Assembly (NCBI RefSeq): GCF_001296045.1
Contig: NZ_LJHS01000005.1
Coordinates: forward strand, 186,001 to 250,000
Length of the DNA: 64,000 nucleotides
DNA from: Rhizobium sp. AAP43
GTDB lineage: Bacteria > Pseudomonadota > Alphaproteobacteria > Rhizobiales > Rhizobiaceae
Direction of reading: 5' to 3'
The first letter of the stretch is position 1. Each line of letters starts with the position of its first letter. Made by a program: the position numbers and the translations under genes. Shown here in pieces: positions 16,835 to 24,109 of this stretch. The notes beneath the pieces are model-generated. The model did no database searches and had not been told where the DNA came from. It saw only the letters and a program-made list of their open reading frames with translations.

Positions 16835-17824
16835 TTGGTACATCGGTTGACATGGTTTGAACCTCAGCGCGGCGATCGGCAGCTGCGGGAGTTTTTCATA
16901 ACCGCCCTGATGGATGTCGGAGCCAGCCTGATCCTCCAGGATAAGGATGGCCGGTACGTTTGCATCACGTCGCTTCCCGCACGCTGGCGGCTGGAACCCG
17001 GTGCTGTTCCGAGCGATGAGACCATTTTCGGACCCGAGATCGGCGAACGCCTTGCCGAGATGAAGGCGATGCTGAAGAAATCCGGCGACAAGGCCGAGAT
17101 CGAAGTGGAATCCACCGACGATACCTTCTTCGAATTCCGCTGCCGGCTGGTGGAAATGAACGATGGCGATCTGCACATGATCACCGTGGTCATTGATCGA
17201 ACCGAGGATCGGCGCCGCGAACGTTTGTTGCGGGCCTTGCTGCGTGAAGTCAGCCATCGCTCGAAGAACCTGCTCGCCATTATCCAGTCCATCGCATCCC
17301 AGACGGCGCGTCATGCCGGAACCCTCGACATGTTCCTCGGAAAGTTCCGCGGCCGCCTGCATGCCTTGTCGCAGAGCCAGGATCTGATCACCGATTCCAG
17401 CTGGCGGGGCGCCTATTTCCGCGATCTTTTGAAGCAGCAGGTGGATCGCTATGTTCAGGAGAACGCTGACCTCGTAAAGGTCAGCGGGGACAATGTCCTT
17501 CTGACGCCGAATGCGTCTCTGCATATCGGTCTTGCCCTGCACGAACTGGTCGTCAATGCTGTCAGCCATGGCGACTTCTTGCAGCGCCGCATGCCGATCG
17601 ACGTGTCTTGTCAGAAGTTCGAGACCCCGACTGGGCCGATGGTGAAGATCACCTGGGTCGAGCCTTATGGATCGCCGGGGATTGAAGAAGGCAAGGCTGG
17701 GCGTTTCGGCAGTACGGTTCTGGAACGTGTTGTGCCGGCATCCGTTAATGGCGAGGCTCGGCATTTGTTGCAGGATGGCGAGGTTCGTTACGAACTGTCC
17801 TTCCCGCTTGAAATCTTCGACTGA
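16835..17824 (+). CDS. HWE-family sensor histidine kinase, probable PhyR kinase
   Basis: About 329 residues, without membrane segments, so a cytoplasmic sensor. An N-terminal PAS-like domain (ASLILQDKDGRYVCITSLP) runs to about residue 120. The HWE/HisKA_2 phosphoacceptor block REVSHRSKNLLAIIQSIASQ has its histidine near 141. The N-box (LHELVVNAVSHGDF) and the W-x-E of HWE kinases (TWVEPYG) follow. There is no ATG in the proper place. TTG at 16835 with GGAG eight bases upstream is the best start; an earlier TTG at 16808 is possible. It lies 86 bases after phyR, the usual position for a kinase feeding PhyR. Confidence 0.87.
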   Translation: MVHRLTWFEPQRGDRQLREFFITALMDVGASLILQDKDGRYVCITSLPARWRLEPGAVPSDETIFGPEIGERLAEMKAMLKKSGDKAEIEVESTDDTFFEFRCRLVEMNDGDLHMITVVIDRTEDRRRERLLRALLREVSHRSKNLLAIIQSIASQTARHAGTLDMFLGKFRGRLHALSQSQDLITDSSWRGAYFRDLLKQQVDRYVQENADLVKVSGDNVLLTPNASLHIGLALHELVVNAVSHGDFLQRRMPIDVSCQKFETPTGPMVKITWVEPYGSPGIEEGKAGRFGSTVLERVVPASVNGEARHLLQDGEVRYELSFPLEIFD

Positions 17825-17920
17825 TTGTTCCCAGTCCAACGTGTTGGCGTGACCCTTGCACCTTCGTGCGGGTGCGCGGCGCGCGAACTGCGGGGACTGC
17901 ATCTTTTCTCTGGGGGTCCC

Positions 17921-19000
17921 ATGCGCCTGTTCAATTGCACGAACTGCTCGAATGTGGTGCATTTCGAAAATACCGGCTGTGTTTCCTGCCATGCCCGGCT
18001 GGCTTTCAAGCCGTCGGACCTCACCATGGTTGCTCTGGATTCCGGCAATGGCGCGCTTCTACCCGCCGTCAACGCGCAAGCTGTCTTTCCAAAGCGCTGC
18101 GTCAACGCAGAGGTCGGTGGCTGCAACTGGCTTGTTGAAGATGATGACGAGACGGGTTTCTGCATTGCCTGTCGGCACAATGTGACAATCCCTGACCTCT
18201 CCGTTTCGGAAAATGTCGAGAACTGGCAGAAGATCGAACTCGCCAAGCGGGGACTGTTCTATTCTCTCTTGCGCTTCCGCCTGCCGCTCGTCACTCGACG
18301 GCAGGATCCGGAAAACGGCCTGGGTTTTGATTTTCTGGCTGAAGATCCGCAGTCTTCCGATGACGAGCCGATCCTGACGGGCCATGCGGACGGGTTGATC
18401 ACGCTCAACGTCGTTGAGGCCCATGATGCCGAGCGCGAGGCGCGGCGGGTGGCGCTGGGTGAGCCCTTCCGCACGCTGCTTGGCCATTTCCGGCACGAGA
18501 TTGCGCATTACTACTGGAACGTCCTCATTCGCGACCGCAACGCCTTCGAGGCCTGCCGGGCGGTGTTTGGCGACGAGCGAGCGGATTATGGTGAGGCGCT
18601 CAATCGCCATTACCGGGAAGGACCGCAGCCGGGATGGGAGCAATGGTTCATTTCCGCCTATGCAGCGAGCCACCCGTGGGAGGACTTTGCTGAGACCTTC
18701 GCGCATTACTTCCATATCGTCGATGCACTGGATACGGCCGATGCATTTGGTCTCAGGACCAATCCGGATGTCGAGACGCCGGCGGAGAATATTGAACTCA
18801 AGCGGACATTTGACAGCTATCGGAGCGGGAGCGCACAGACGCTCATCCGAGCCTGGGTGCCGTTGACGCTCGCGATCAATAGCATCAACCGCAGCATGGG
18901 GCAGCCGGACCTCTATCCGTTCGTCATGTCCGAGGCTGTCTTCGACAAGCTCGCCTATATTCATCAGCTGATCCGGAGCGAAGCGTCCAACTCAATGTGA
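17921..19000 (+). CDS. Zinc-ribbon putative zinc-binding metallopeptidase
   Basis: A 359-residue protein. The N-terminal zinc ribbon shows paired cysteines (MRLFNCTNCSNVVHF; TGCVSCHARL), a second cysteine set lies around residues 60-90 (CNWLVEDDDETGFCIACRHN), and the core has the metalloprotease motif HEIAHYYW near residue 190. A supporting acidic region WEDFAETFAHYFHI follows. This belongs to the putative zinc-binding metallopeptidase family often seen near stress genes. ATG 17921 directly precedes the ribbon; codons upstream are open but unlikely. Substrate unknown. No EcfG promoter was found directly upstream. Confidence 0.85.
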   Translation: MRLFNCTNCSNVVHFENTGCVSCHARLAFKPSDLTMVALDSGNGALLPAVNAQAVFPKRCVNAEVGGCNWLVEDDDETGFCIACRHNVTIPDLSVSENVENWQKIELAKRGLFYSLLRFRLPLVTRRQDPENGLGFDFLAEDPQSSDDEPILTGHADGLITLNVVEAHDAEREARRVALGEPFRTLLGHFRHEIAHYYWNVLIRDRNAFEACRAVFGDERADYGEALNRHYREGPQPGWEQWFISAYAASHPWEDFAETFAHYFHIVDALDTADAFGLRTNPDVETPAENIELKRTFDSYRSGSAQTLIRAWVPLTLAINSINRSMGQPDLYPFVMSEAVFDKLAYIHQLIRSEASNSM

Positions 19001-19037
19001 CGTCTGCCACAGCGGATTTCGCCAAGACACCCTCTCT

Positions 19038-19062
19038 GGAACATCGGACAGTTCTTCGCGTT
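19038..19062 (+). promoter_or_regulatory. EcfG-type promoter for the 19090 gene
   Basis: GGAAC (19038-19042), 16 bases, CGTT (19059-19062), a full consensus match. It ends 27 bases before the ATG at 19090. Confidence 0.85.
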
Positions 19063-19089
19063 AACACTTGTGTAACGGAGAGAACGACG

Positions 19090-19443
19090 ATGAATAGTAT
19101 GGCTGCATTGCTGGTTATCGTGGCTTGCCATTCTCAGGATACAAGCTGTCTCGACGAGCCCGTCTCTGTCGTTTCCTACGACAGCGTTACACAGTGCTTC
19201 ATGGCGCTGCCAAAAGAACTCGATCAAGCGCGAAAATTGACAAATATCGTCTATGGCGATTGCGTTCCTGTGGATGCCGAGCTTGTGGCTGGAAAGTCCA
19301 TTCGTCAGACCATCAACCCCAATCGGCTGACCGCCTGGTCGTCTCAGGCTGCTGGTGATGATGCGGTCAACCCGCAGGCCATGTTGCCTCTCGCCCAAGA
19401 CATTCCGATTCCCCTCGACCGCTATGGTTCGCTGCCGGAGTGA
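19090..19443 (+). CDS. Hypothetical stress-regulated protein
   Basis: A 117-residue protein without a family I recognise. It starts with a short hydrophobic stretch (MNSMAALLVIVACHSQ) and contains four cysteines (CHSQDTSC, TQCFMALP, YGDCVPVDAEL). This could be a lipoprotein-like or secreted form, though the hydrophobic core is short for a signal peptide. The sequence between residues 20 and 60 looks like a compact alpha-beta domain; the C-terminus is proline-rich (QDIPIPLDRYGSLPE). ATG 19090 has GGAG ten bases upstream and a perfect EcfG promoter. The gene is therefore very likely real and expressed under stress. Confidence 0.7.
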   Translation: MNSMAALLVIVACHSQDTSCLDEPVSVVSYDSVTQCFMALPKELDQARKLTNIVYGDCVPVDAELVAGKSIRQTINPNRLTAWSSQAAGDDAVNPQAMLPLAQDIPIPLDRYGSLPE

Positions 19444-19489
19444 GGGACAGCCGGTAGCAGAGGCCACCCAACGAAGAAGAGCACACGAC

Positions 19490-19523
19490 AACACCTCGAT
19501 CAGGCGAAGCTGGATCGAGGTGT
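19490..19523. terminator. Stem-loop after the 19090 gene
   Basis: An 11-base perfect inverted repeat, ACACCTCGATC (19491-19501) and GATCGAGGTGT (19513-19523), with an 11-base loop. There is no strong T-run after it, so it is either a weak terminator or an RNA-stabilising hairpin. Confidence 0.45.
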
Positions 19524-19638
19524 AATATGCATGTCTGGATGAAATCTCGGGTCAGACTGACAGCGCTGTTACCGGCCGCTCAAACCCGAATCTTTAACTG
19601 GGTGATGGGAGGCGCCGCTGGGGCGCCTCCATTTGCAT

Positions 19639-19803
19639 TCAGGCGCGACGGAAGAGACGCATCGCGAGCGATACGAGGAAAAGAATGATAAAGACGCCGA
19701 AGAGTATCTGGGCAATGCCTGCAGACGTGCCGGCAATACCGCCGAAGCCAAGTACACCGGCGATCAGTGCGATGACGAGGAAGACGAGAGCGTAATAAAG
19801 CAT
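19639..19803 (-). CDS. DUF1328 small membrane protein (copy 1)
   Basis: A 54-residue peptide, almost all hydrophobic. [20 protein letters not shown] and [20 protein letters not shown] make two transmembrane helices, and it ends RLFRRA. This is the DUF1328/YtjA family, small inner-membrane proteins common in stress regulons with no known activity. A longer open frame extends upstream but the family start is at 19803. An EcfG promoter precedes it on the same strand. A second copy occurs at 22089-22253. Confidence 0.9.
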   Translation of the reverse strand: MLYYALVFLVIALIAGVLGFGGIAGTSAGIAQILFGVFIILFLVSLAMRLFRRA

Positions 19804-19833
19804 GGTAATTTCTCCTTGATCGATGACTGGACA

Positions 19834-19859
19834 AACGTCGATCCGCCAAGGATTGTTCC
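19834..19859 (-). promoter_or_regulatory. EcfG-type promoter for DUF1328 copy 1
   Basis: On the minus strand GGAAC (19859-19855), 17 bases, CGTT (19837-19834). The start codon at 19803 is 31 bases further on. Full consensus match. Confidence 0.82.
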
Positions 19860-19914
19860 ATGGTCCACATCTGCGATTTTTGCGCAGCGCCTTAAAAAAA
19901 GATCGGGCACCCCC

Positions 19915-19939
19915 GGAACTTCTGGCCACTTCGCGCATT
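19915..19939 (+). promoter_or_regulatory. Near-consensus EcfG promoter for nepR-ecfG
   Basis: GGAAC (19915-19919), 16 bases, then CATT (19936-19939), one mismatch from CGTT. It is 35 bases before the nepR ATG at 19975 and would give autoregulation of the sigma factor. The weaker -10 may limit runaway feedback. Confidence 0.6.
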
Positions 19940-19974
19940 CACCGCACGAGAGTTGTCCAAACGTGTTGGAACAT

Positions 19975-20178
19975 ATGACAGAGCACACCAAGAAAGCGCC
20001 GGTGCCAGTAGGCCAGCCAGGCGTTAATGCATTTCATCCGAGCGTGGCGGACCAGTTGCGCAGCTACTATCAGTCCGTCCAGGAAGAAGGCATTCCGGAT
20101 CGCTTCATGCAGCTTCTTGAAAAGCTGGATGCGGCCGAGCGCTCCAACCAGGCCATCGCGAAGGACGTTGCGCAATGA
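19975..20178 (+). CDS. nepR: NepR family anti-sigma factor (ecfG-linked copy)
   Basis: A 67-residue protein with the NepR core VADQLRSYYQSVQEEGIPDRFMQLLEKLDAAE. It is the partner that holds EcfG inactive. ATG 19975 was chosen because the preceding open frame is not NepR-like and overlaps promoter sequences. Its stop overlaps the ecfG start (ATGA), the standard nepR-ecfG coupling. The copy at 15605-15802 differs clearly in sequence (for example ASKLRGYYDSIVEEG against ADQLRSYYQSVQEEG), so the two are old paralogs and not a recent duplication. Confidence 0.93.
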   Translation: MTEHTKKAPVPVGQPGVNAFHPSVADQLRSYYQSVQEEGIPDRFMQLLEKLDAAERSNQAIAKDVAQ

Positions 20179-20741
20179 CTGTGGATCAGGAGGCGATCGA
20201 CCGTTCCTTCAAACGCGATCTTCTGGCAGCGCTGCCAAATCTGCGCGCCTTCGCCGTCTCCCTGACCGGTCGCCACCATGTGGCGGACGATCTGGTGCAG
20301 GACACGATCATGAAAGCCTGGGCCAAGCAGGACCATTTCGAGCCGGGTACAAACATGAAGGCCTGGCTGTTCACCATTCTGCGCAACGAATTCTATTCGC
20401 AAATGCGCAAGCGTGGCCGCGAGGTCTCCGACACGGATGGTATCTTTACTTCCCAGCTCTCGACCCATCCGCAACAGTATGGATCCCTTGATCTACAGGA
20501 CTTCAAGCGCGCGCTCGACCAGTTGCCGAGCGATCAGCGCGAGGCGATCGTGCTCGTCGGTGCCTCAGGCTTTGCCTATGAGGAAGCGGCTGAAATCTGC
20601 GGCTGCGCAGTGGGCACAATCAAGAGCCGTATCAATCGCGCGCGCAACAAGCTCCAGGAAATCCTGGGTGTGAGCGGCGAGGGCGACTATGGTCCCGATG
20701 CCAATAGCTCGGCTGTGATCAAGAAGGCGTTTGCCGGCTGA
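20175..20741 (+). CDS. ecfG: General stress response ECF sigma factor EcfG
   Basis: A 188-residue ECF sigma factor. Region 2 reads LLAALPNLRAFAVSLTGRHHVADDLVQDTIMKAW and NMKAWLFTILRNEFYSQMRKR. Region 4 reads LDQLPSDQREAIVLVGASGFAYEEAAEICGCAVGTIKSRINRAR, both typical of the EcfG (ECF15) group. It directs RNA polymerase to GGAAC-N16/17-CGTT promoters, several of which occur around it. It overlaps nepR by four bases. A hairpin just downstream (20748-20771) could end its transcript. Confidence 0.96.
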   Translation: MTVDQEAIDRSFKRDLLAALPNLRAFAVSLTGRHHVADDLVQDTIMKAWAKQDHFEPGTNMKAWLFTILRNEFYSQMRKRGREVSDTDGIFTSQLSTHPQQYGSLDLQDFKRALDQLPSDQREAIVLVGASGFAYEEAAEICGCAVGTIKSRINRARNKLQEILGVSGEGDYGPDANSSAVIKKAFAG

Positions 20742-21119
20742 TCATCCGCGGCGCGCGGCAACGCGCGCCGCAGCCTCAGCGAGGGCAGTCGCCAGTTCTT
20801 CCTGTGCGAGGGGTTTCTGTACGACGAGCTGGGCGGATGCGGCGGGCATTTCCTTGCCAAGTTCGTCGTAGGACGAGAGAAATACCGGGACGGCTCCCGC
20901 CGTCTCAATGATTGATGATCGCTCCAGATTGGCGGTCGCTGCCGCTGCGGCCTCGACGATCACGATATCGAAGCGGGTTTTTTCGAGGATCGCGCCAAGA
21001 CGTGAGAGTGGAACGATCGACACGTCGCAGTGCACGGTTTCTCTCAAGATGCGCTCCACCTCCATCGCGATCAGGTATTGGTTCTCTGCGATCAGCACGT
21101 GGAGAGGTGGCGTGGCCAT
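20742..21119 (-). CDS. Degenerate receiver-domain protein (no phosphoacceptor Asp)
   Basis: A 125-residue single receiver domain. The fold markers are present: LHVLIAENQYLIAMEVERIL at the start, the switch serine in VPVFLSSYDEL and the lysine-proline in LVVQKPLAQEEL. The phosphorylation site region reads FDIVIVEAAAA, with glutamate where aspartate is expected, and the acidic pocket is reduced to a single E. It is therefore probably not phosphorylated, or mimics the phosphorylated state. ATG 21119 has AAGGA six bases upstream. It converges on ecfG and diverges from a Crp/Fnr gene across a palindrome. Confidence 0.82.
   Translation of the reverse strand: MATPPLHVLIAENQYLIAMEVERILRETVHCDVSIVPLSRLGAILEKTRFDIVIVEAAAAATANLERSSIIETAGAVPVFLSSYDELGKEMPAASAQLVVQKPLAQEELATALAEAAARVAARRG
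20748..20771. terminator. GC hairpin with GCAA tetraloop after ecfG
   Basis: A perfect 10-base stem, GCGGCGCGCG and CGCGCGCCGC, around the four bases GCAA, a stable GNRA-type loop on the plus strand. It begins six bases after the ecfG stop and lies inside the last codons of the convergent receiver gene. No T-run follows, so termination is likely but not certain. Confidence 0.5.
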
Positions 21120-21184
21120 GAACATTCCTTCTTTTGTGCCCGCTTTATGCTGAGGCGAAAGGAGGTGGTCATTTAAAAAAGACA

Positions 21185-21206
21185 TGGAACAACCTCTATT
21201 GTTCCA
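21185..21206. promoter_or_regulatory. Perfect inverted repeat TGGAACAA-N6-TTGTTCCA
   Basis: An 8-base perfect palindrome with a 6-base spacer, located between the divergent receiver-like gene and the Crp/Fnr gene. The arms contain GGAAC on both strands, but no CGTT follows at 16-17 bases, so it looks more like an operator than two EcfG promoters. The Crp/Fnr protein encoded 36 bases downstream is a candidate binder. Confidence 0.5.
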
Positions 21207-21241
21207 TTGGCGAGATTGTGACGCATTTTTGAGGTTAAGCC

Positions 21242-21997
21242 ATGACTGTAGAGCCGCGCCAGAACCCCATTCGCGTCAGCTGCTTTGAATGTCCTTTGCG
21301 CCAGCTGCGCAGCTTTCGCCCTTTTTCAGAAGAGGAAGTGGAGTTTGTGGCCCAGTTCAAGCGCGGGGAACTCCTCGCGGATGCCAATTCCACCATTCTC
21401 GTCGAGGGTGCGCGCAGCGCGCATCTCTACACAGTGTTGTCCGGCTGGGGTTTTCGCTACAAGATCCTTGAGGACGGGCGCCGGCAAATCCTCAATTACG
21501 TCGTGCCGGGTGATATGGTCGGCCTGCAAGGCGCCCTGATGGCAGAGATGCAGCATTCGGTGGAAGCGATGACGCCGATGACGCTCTGCGTGTTCGAACG
21601 TTCCAAGCTCTTTTCGCTCTTCGAGCGCCATGCCGGTCTCGGTTACGACCTAACCTGGCTCGCGGCCCGGGAAGAGGCGATCCTGGATGAGCACCTCCTC
21701 AGCATCGGCCGTCGTTCGGCCATCGAAAGGGCGTCCTACCTCCTTGCTTTCCTCTTTGAGCGCGGCATGAATGCCGGGATGCTCGACGATACCAGACGGC
21801 ACATCCCGATCACCCAAATGCATCTCGCCGATACGCTCGGCCTGTCGATCGTGCACACCAACAAGACCCTGCGCAAACTGGTTGATCGTGGCCTCATCCT
21901 CTGGCGTGATCGTGGTTGCGAGGTGATCAATCCGGAAGGCCTGCAGGACCTTGCCGGCTGGACACCCGGTGAGCCGCGCCTGCGACCCTTCATCTAA
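21242..21997 (+). CDS. Crp/Fnr family transcriptional regulator
   Basis: A 251-residue regulator with an N-terminal cyclic-nucleotide-type beta barrel (ILVEGARSAHLYTVLSGWGFRYK; GRRQILNYVVPGDMVGLQGAL) and a C-terminal winged helix. The HTH is HIPITQMHLADTLGLSIVHTNKTLRKL. Two N-terminal cysteines (VSCFECPLRQL) are present, but the four-cysteine cluster pattern of FNR/FixK sensors is not, so oxygen sensing by an FNR-type cluster is unlikely. Proteins of this type are frequent near stress genes in rhizobia. ATG 21242 is the first start. A terminator follows at 22036. Confidence 0.88.
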   Translation: MTVEPRQNPIRVSCFECPLRQLRSFRPFSEEEVEFVAQFKRGELLADANSTILVEGARSAHLYTVLSGWGFRYKILEDGRRQILNYVVPGDMVGLQGALMAEMQHSVEAMTPMTLCVFERSKLFSLFERHAGLGYDLTWLAAREEAILDEHLLSIGRRSAIERASYLLAFLFERGMNAGMLDDTRRHIPITQMHLADTLGLSIVHTNKTLRKLVDRGLILWRDRGCEVINPEGLQDLAGWTPGEPRLRPFI

Positions 21998-22035
21998 TCC
22001 GCGCCCGCTCACCGAAGACTGTGATGTATCAATGT

Positions 22036-22067
22036 AAAAAGGCCCACTTTGGCAGCGGGCCTTTTTT
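22036..22067. terminator. Intrinsic terminator after the Crp/Fnr gene
   Basis: A hairpin with AAAAAGGCCC and GGGCCTTTTT arms and a loop of about 11 bases, with a T-run on the plus strand and an A-run before it. It lies between convergent genes and can work in both directions. Confidence 0.85.
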
Positions 22068-22088
22068 GCGTCCAAAAGCGTAAGTCGG

Positions 22089-22253
22089 TCAGGCGACGAT
22101 CAGAATGCCGGTAAACAGCGCGATTATCATGACGACAAGCACGATGAAGATCAGGATCTTCGCAATGCCCGCCGATGCGCCAGCCACACCGCGAAAGCCG
22201 AAAAGGCTCGCCACGGCGGCGATCAGGAGGAAGATCAAAATCCATTGCAGCAT
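22089..22253 (-). CDS. DUF1328 small membrane protein (copy 2)
   Basis: A 54-residue two-helix membrane peptide, MLQWILIFLLIAAVASLFGF and GVAGASAGIAKILIFIVLVV, belonging to the same DUF1328/YtjA family as the gene at 19639-19803. The two copies share FG-GxAGxSAGIAxIL but differ elsewhere, so duplication is not recent. The family start is at 22253; codons upstream to 22319 are open but not coding-like. A near-consensus EcfG promoter precedes it, which ties it to the general stress response. Confidence 0.9.
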   Translation of the reverse strand: MLQWILIFLLIAAVASLFGFRGVAGASAGIAKILIFIVLVVMIIALFTGILIVA

Positions 22254-22290
22254 CGGTCGTCTCCAGTTTTGTTCCTTGTTCCGCGAGGCA

Positions 22291-22315
22291 AACTTTTGCG
22301 CGGCCGGATTGTTCC
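22291..22315 (-). promoter_or_regulatory. Near-consensus EcfG promoter for DUF1328 copy 2
   Basis: On the minus strand GGAAC (22315-22311), 16 bases, then AGTT (22294-22291), one mismatch from CGTT. The start codon at 22253 follows 38 bases later. Confidence 0.6.
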
Positions 22316-22510
22316 CCAAAGTGCGCTTTGCGACGTTGTGCGTTGCAGCAAAAATCGTTTTAAGGCGAGAAGTCGAAGGGTAAAACCGTCACATGGCGGG
22401 TTTGCCGGGCTAGACAGCGCAGCGCACATCTGCTCGTGTCCGCCTCGGTATGCGTGGTGACGTTAGTCGCCTTGCCCAAGGTTTGATCGTTCGAGCGAGG
22501 AGCGAGGGAG

Positions 22511-24088
22511 ATGGGATTGAAGATCGGTTCACCGAGAGAAACGTATGGTGGCGAGGCGCGAGTTGCCATGACGCCCGATAGCGCTCAGCAATTGCAGAAG
22601 CTGGGTTATGATTGCCTGATCGAGGCGGGTGCAGGCAAGGCCGCCGGCTTTTCCGATGAGGCCTACAAGGCCGCTGGCGTCACCGTGGTCGATACCGCGG
22701 CCGCGCTTTATGATGCCGCCGATATCATCGCCAAGGTCCGGCCGCCGGAAGCCGTCGAAATCGACCTGCTTTCACCCTCGAAGACGCTGATCTCCTTCTT
22801 CTATCCTGGCCAGAACGCAGAATTGCTCGAACAGGCCCGATCGAAGGGCGCCAATGTCATTGCCATGGACATGGTGCCGCGCATTTCGCGCGCACAGAAG
22901 ATGGACGCCCTGTCGTCGATGGCAAACATCGCCGGTTACCGCGCCGTCATCGAGGCCGGCAACAATTTCGGCCGCTTCTTCACCGGCCAGGTGACGGCTG
23001 CGGGCAAGGTGCCGCCGGCGAAAGTTCTGGTGATCGGTGCAGGCGTAGCCGGTCTTGCGGCGATCGGCACGGCCACCTCGCTCGGCGCCATCACCTATGC
23101 CTTCGACGTGCGCCCTGAGGTTGCCGAGCAGATCGAAAGTATGGGCGCGCAGTTCGTCTATCTCGAATTCGAAGCCACGCAGGATGGTGCTGCAACGGGT
23201 GGCTATGCTGCACCGTCGTCGCCGGAGTTCCGTGAAAAGCAGCTCGCCAAGTTCCGCGAACTGGCCCCCGACATCGACATCGTCATCACCACGGCGCTGA
23301 TCCCGGGGCGTGACGCGCCAAAGCTCTGGCTCGCCGACATGGTCGCTGCGATGAAGCCCGGCTCCGTCGTTGTCGACCTCGCAGCAGAGCGTGGCGGCAA
23401 TTGCGATCTCACGGTTGCCGACCAGAAGATCGTCTCGGACAATGGCGTGACCATCGTCGGCTATACGGATTTCCCGAGCCGGATGGCAGCCCAGTCGTCG
23501 ACGCTCTACGCGACGAACATTCGCCACATGATGACGGACCTGACGCCTGCAAAGGACGGTGTCGTCGTTCACAACATGGAAGACGACGTCATTCGCGGCG
23601 CGACCGTCACCAAGGGCGGCGAGATCACCTATCCGCCACCGCCGCCGAAGATCCAGGCGATCGCCGCTGCCAAGCCCAAGGAAAAGGTCAAGGAGCTGAC
23701 GCCTGAAGAAAAGCGGGCGCAGGAAATCGCCGCCTTCAAGACGCAGACCCGCAACCAGGTGGGCATGCTCGCCGGTGGTGGTGCGCTGATCCTGCTCGCC
23801 GGCCTTTATGCGCCGGCCAGCTTCATGAGCCATTTCATCGTCTTCGTGCTTGCCTGCTTCGTCGGCTTCCAGGTCATCTGGAATGTCAGCCATTCGCTGC
23901 ACACGCCGCTGATGGCAATCACCAATGCGATTTCCTCGATCATCATCCTGGGCGCCCTGATGCAGATCGGGTCCGGCAACTTCCTGGTGATCCTGCTTGC
24001 AGGTCTTTCCATCCTGATGGCCGGCATCAATATCGTCGGTGGTTTCATGGTGACACGGCGCATGCTCGCCATGTTCCAGAAGTCTTGA
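22511..24088 (+). CDS. pntA: Proton-translocating NAD(P) transhydrogenase, alpha subunit (full-length)
   Basis: A 525-residue alpha chain that moves hydride between NADH and NADP coupled to proton import, supplying NADPH. The N-terminal NAD(H)-binding domain shows [38 protein letters not shown] and the Rossmann loop [21 protein letters not shown] linker rich in K and P around residue 375-400 leads to four C-terminal transmembrane helices with [20 protein letters not shown]. Many alphaproteobacteria divide this into two genes; here both parts are in one protein as in E. coli. It is followed 21 bases later by pntB. A purine-rich GAGCGAGGGAG ribosome site precedes ATG 22511. Confidence 0.95.
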   Translation: MGLKIGSPRETYGGEARVAMTPDSAQQLQKLGYDCLIEAGAGKAAGFSDEAYKAAGVTVVDTAAALYDAADIIAKVRPPEAVEIDLLSPSKTLISFFYPGQNAELLEQARSKGANVIAMDMVPRISRAQKMDALSSMANIAGYRAVIEAGNNFGRFFTGQVTAAGKVPPAKVLVIGAGVAGLAAIGTATSLGAITYAFDVRPEVAEQIESMGAQFVYLEFEATQDGAATGGYAAPSSPEFREKQLAKFRELAPDIDIVITTALIPGRDAPKLWLADMVAAMKPGSVVVDLAAERGGNCDLTVADQKIVSDNGVTIVGYTDFPSRMAAQSSTLYATNIRHMMTDLTPAKDGVVVHNMEDDVIRGATVTKGGEITYPPPPPKIQAIAAAKPKEKVKELTPEEKRAQEIAAFKTQTRNQVGMLAGGGALILLAGLYAPASFMSHFIVFVLACFVGFQVIWNVSHSLHTPLMAITNAISSIIILGALMQIGSGNFLVILLAGLSILMAGINIVGGFMVTRRMLAMFQKS

Positions 24089-24109
24089 GCTAGGGGAGGG
24101 GACACACAC

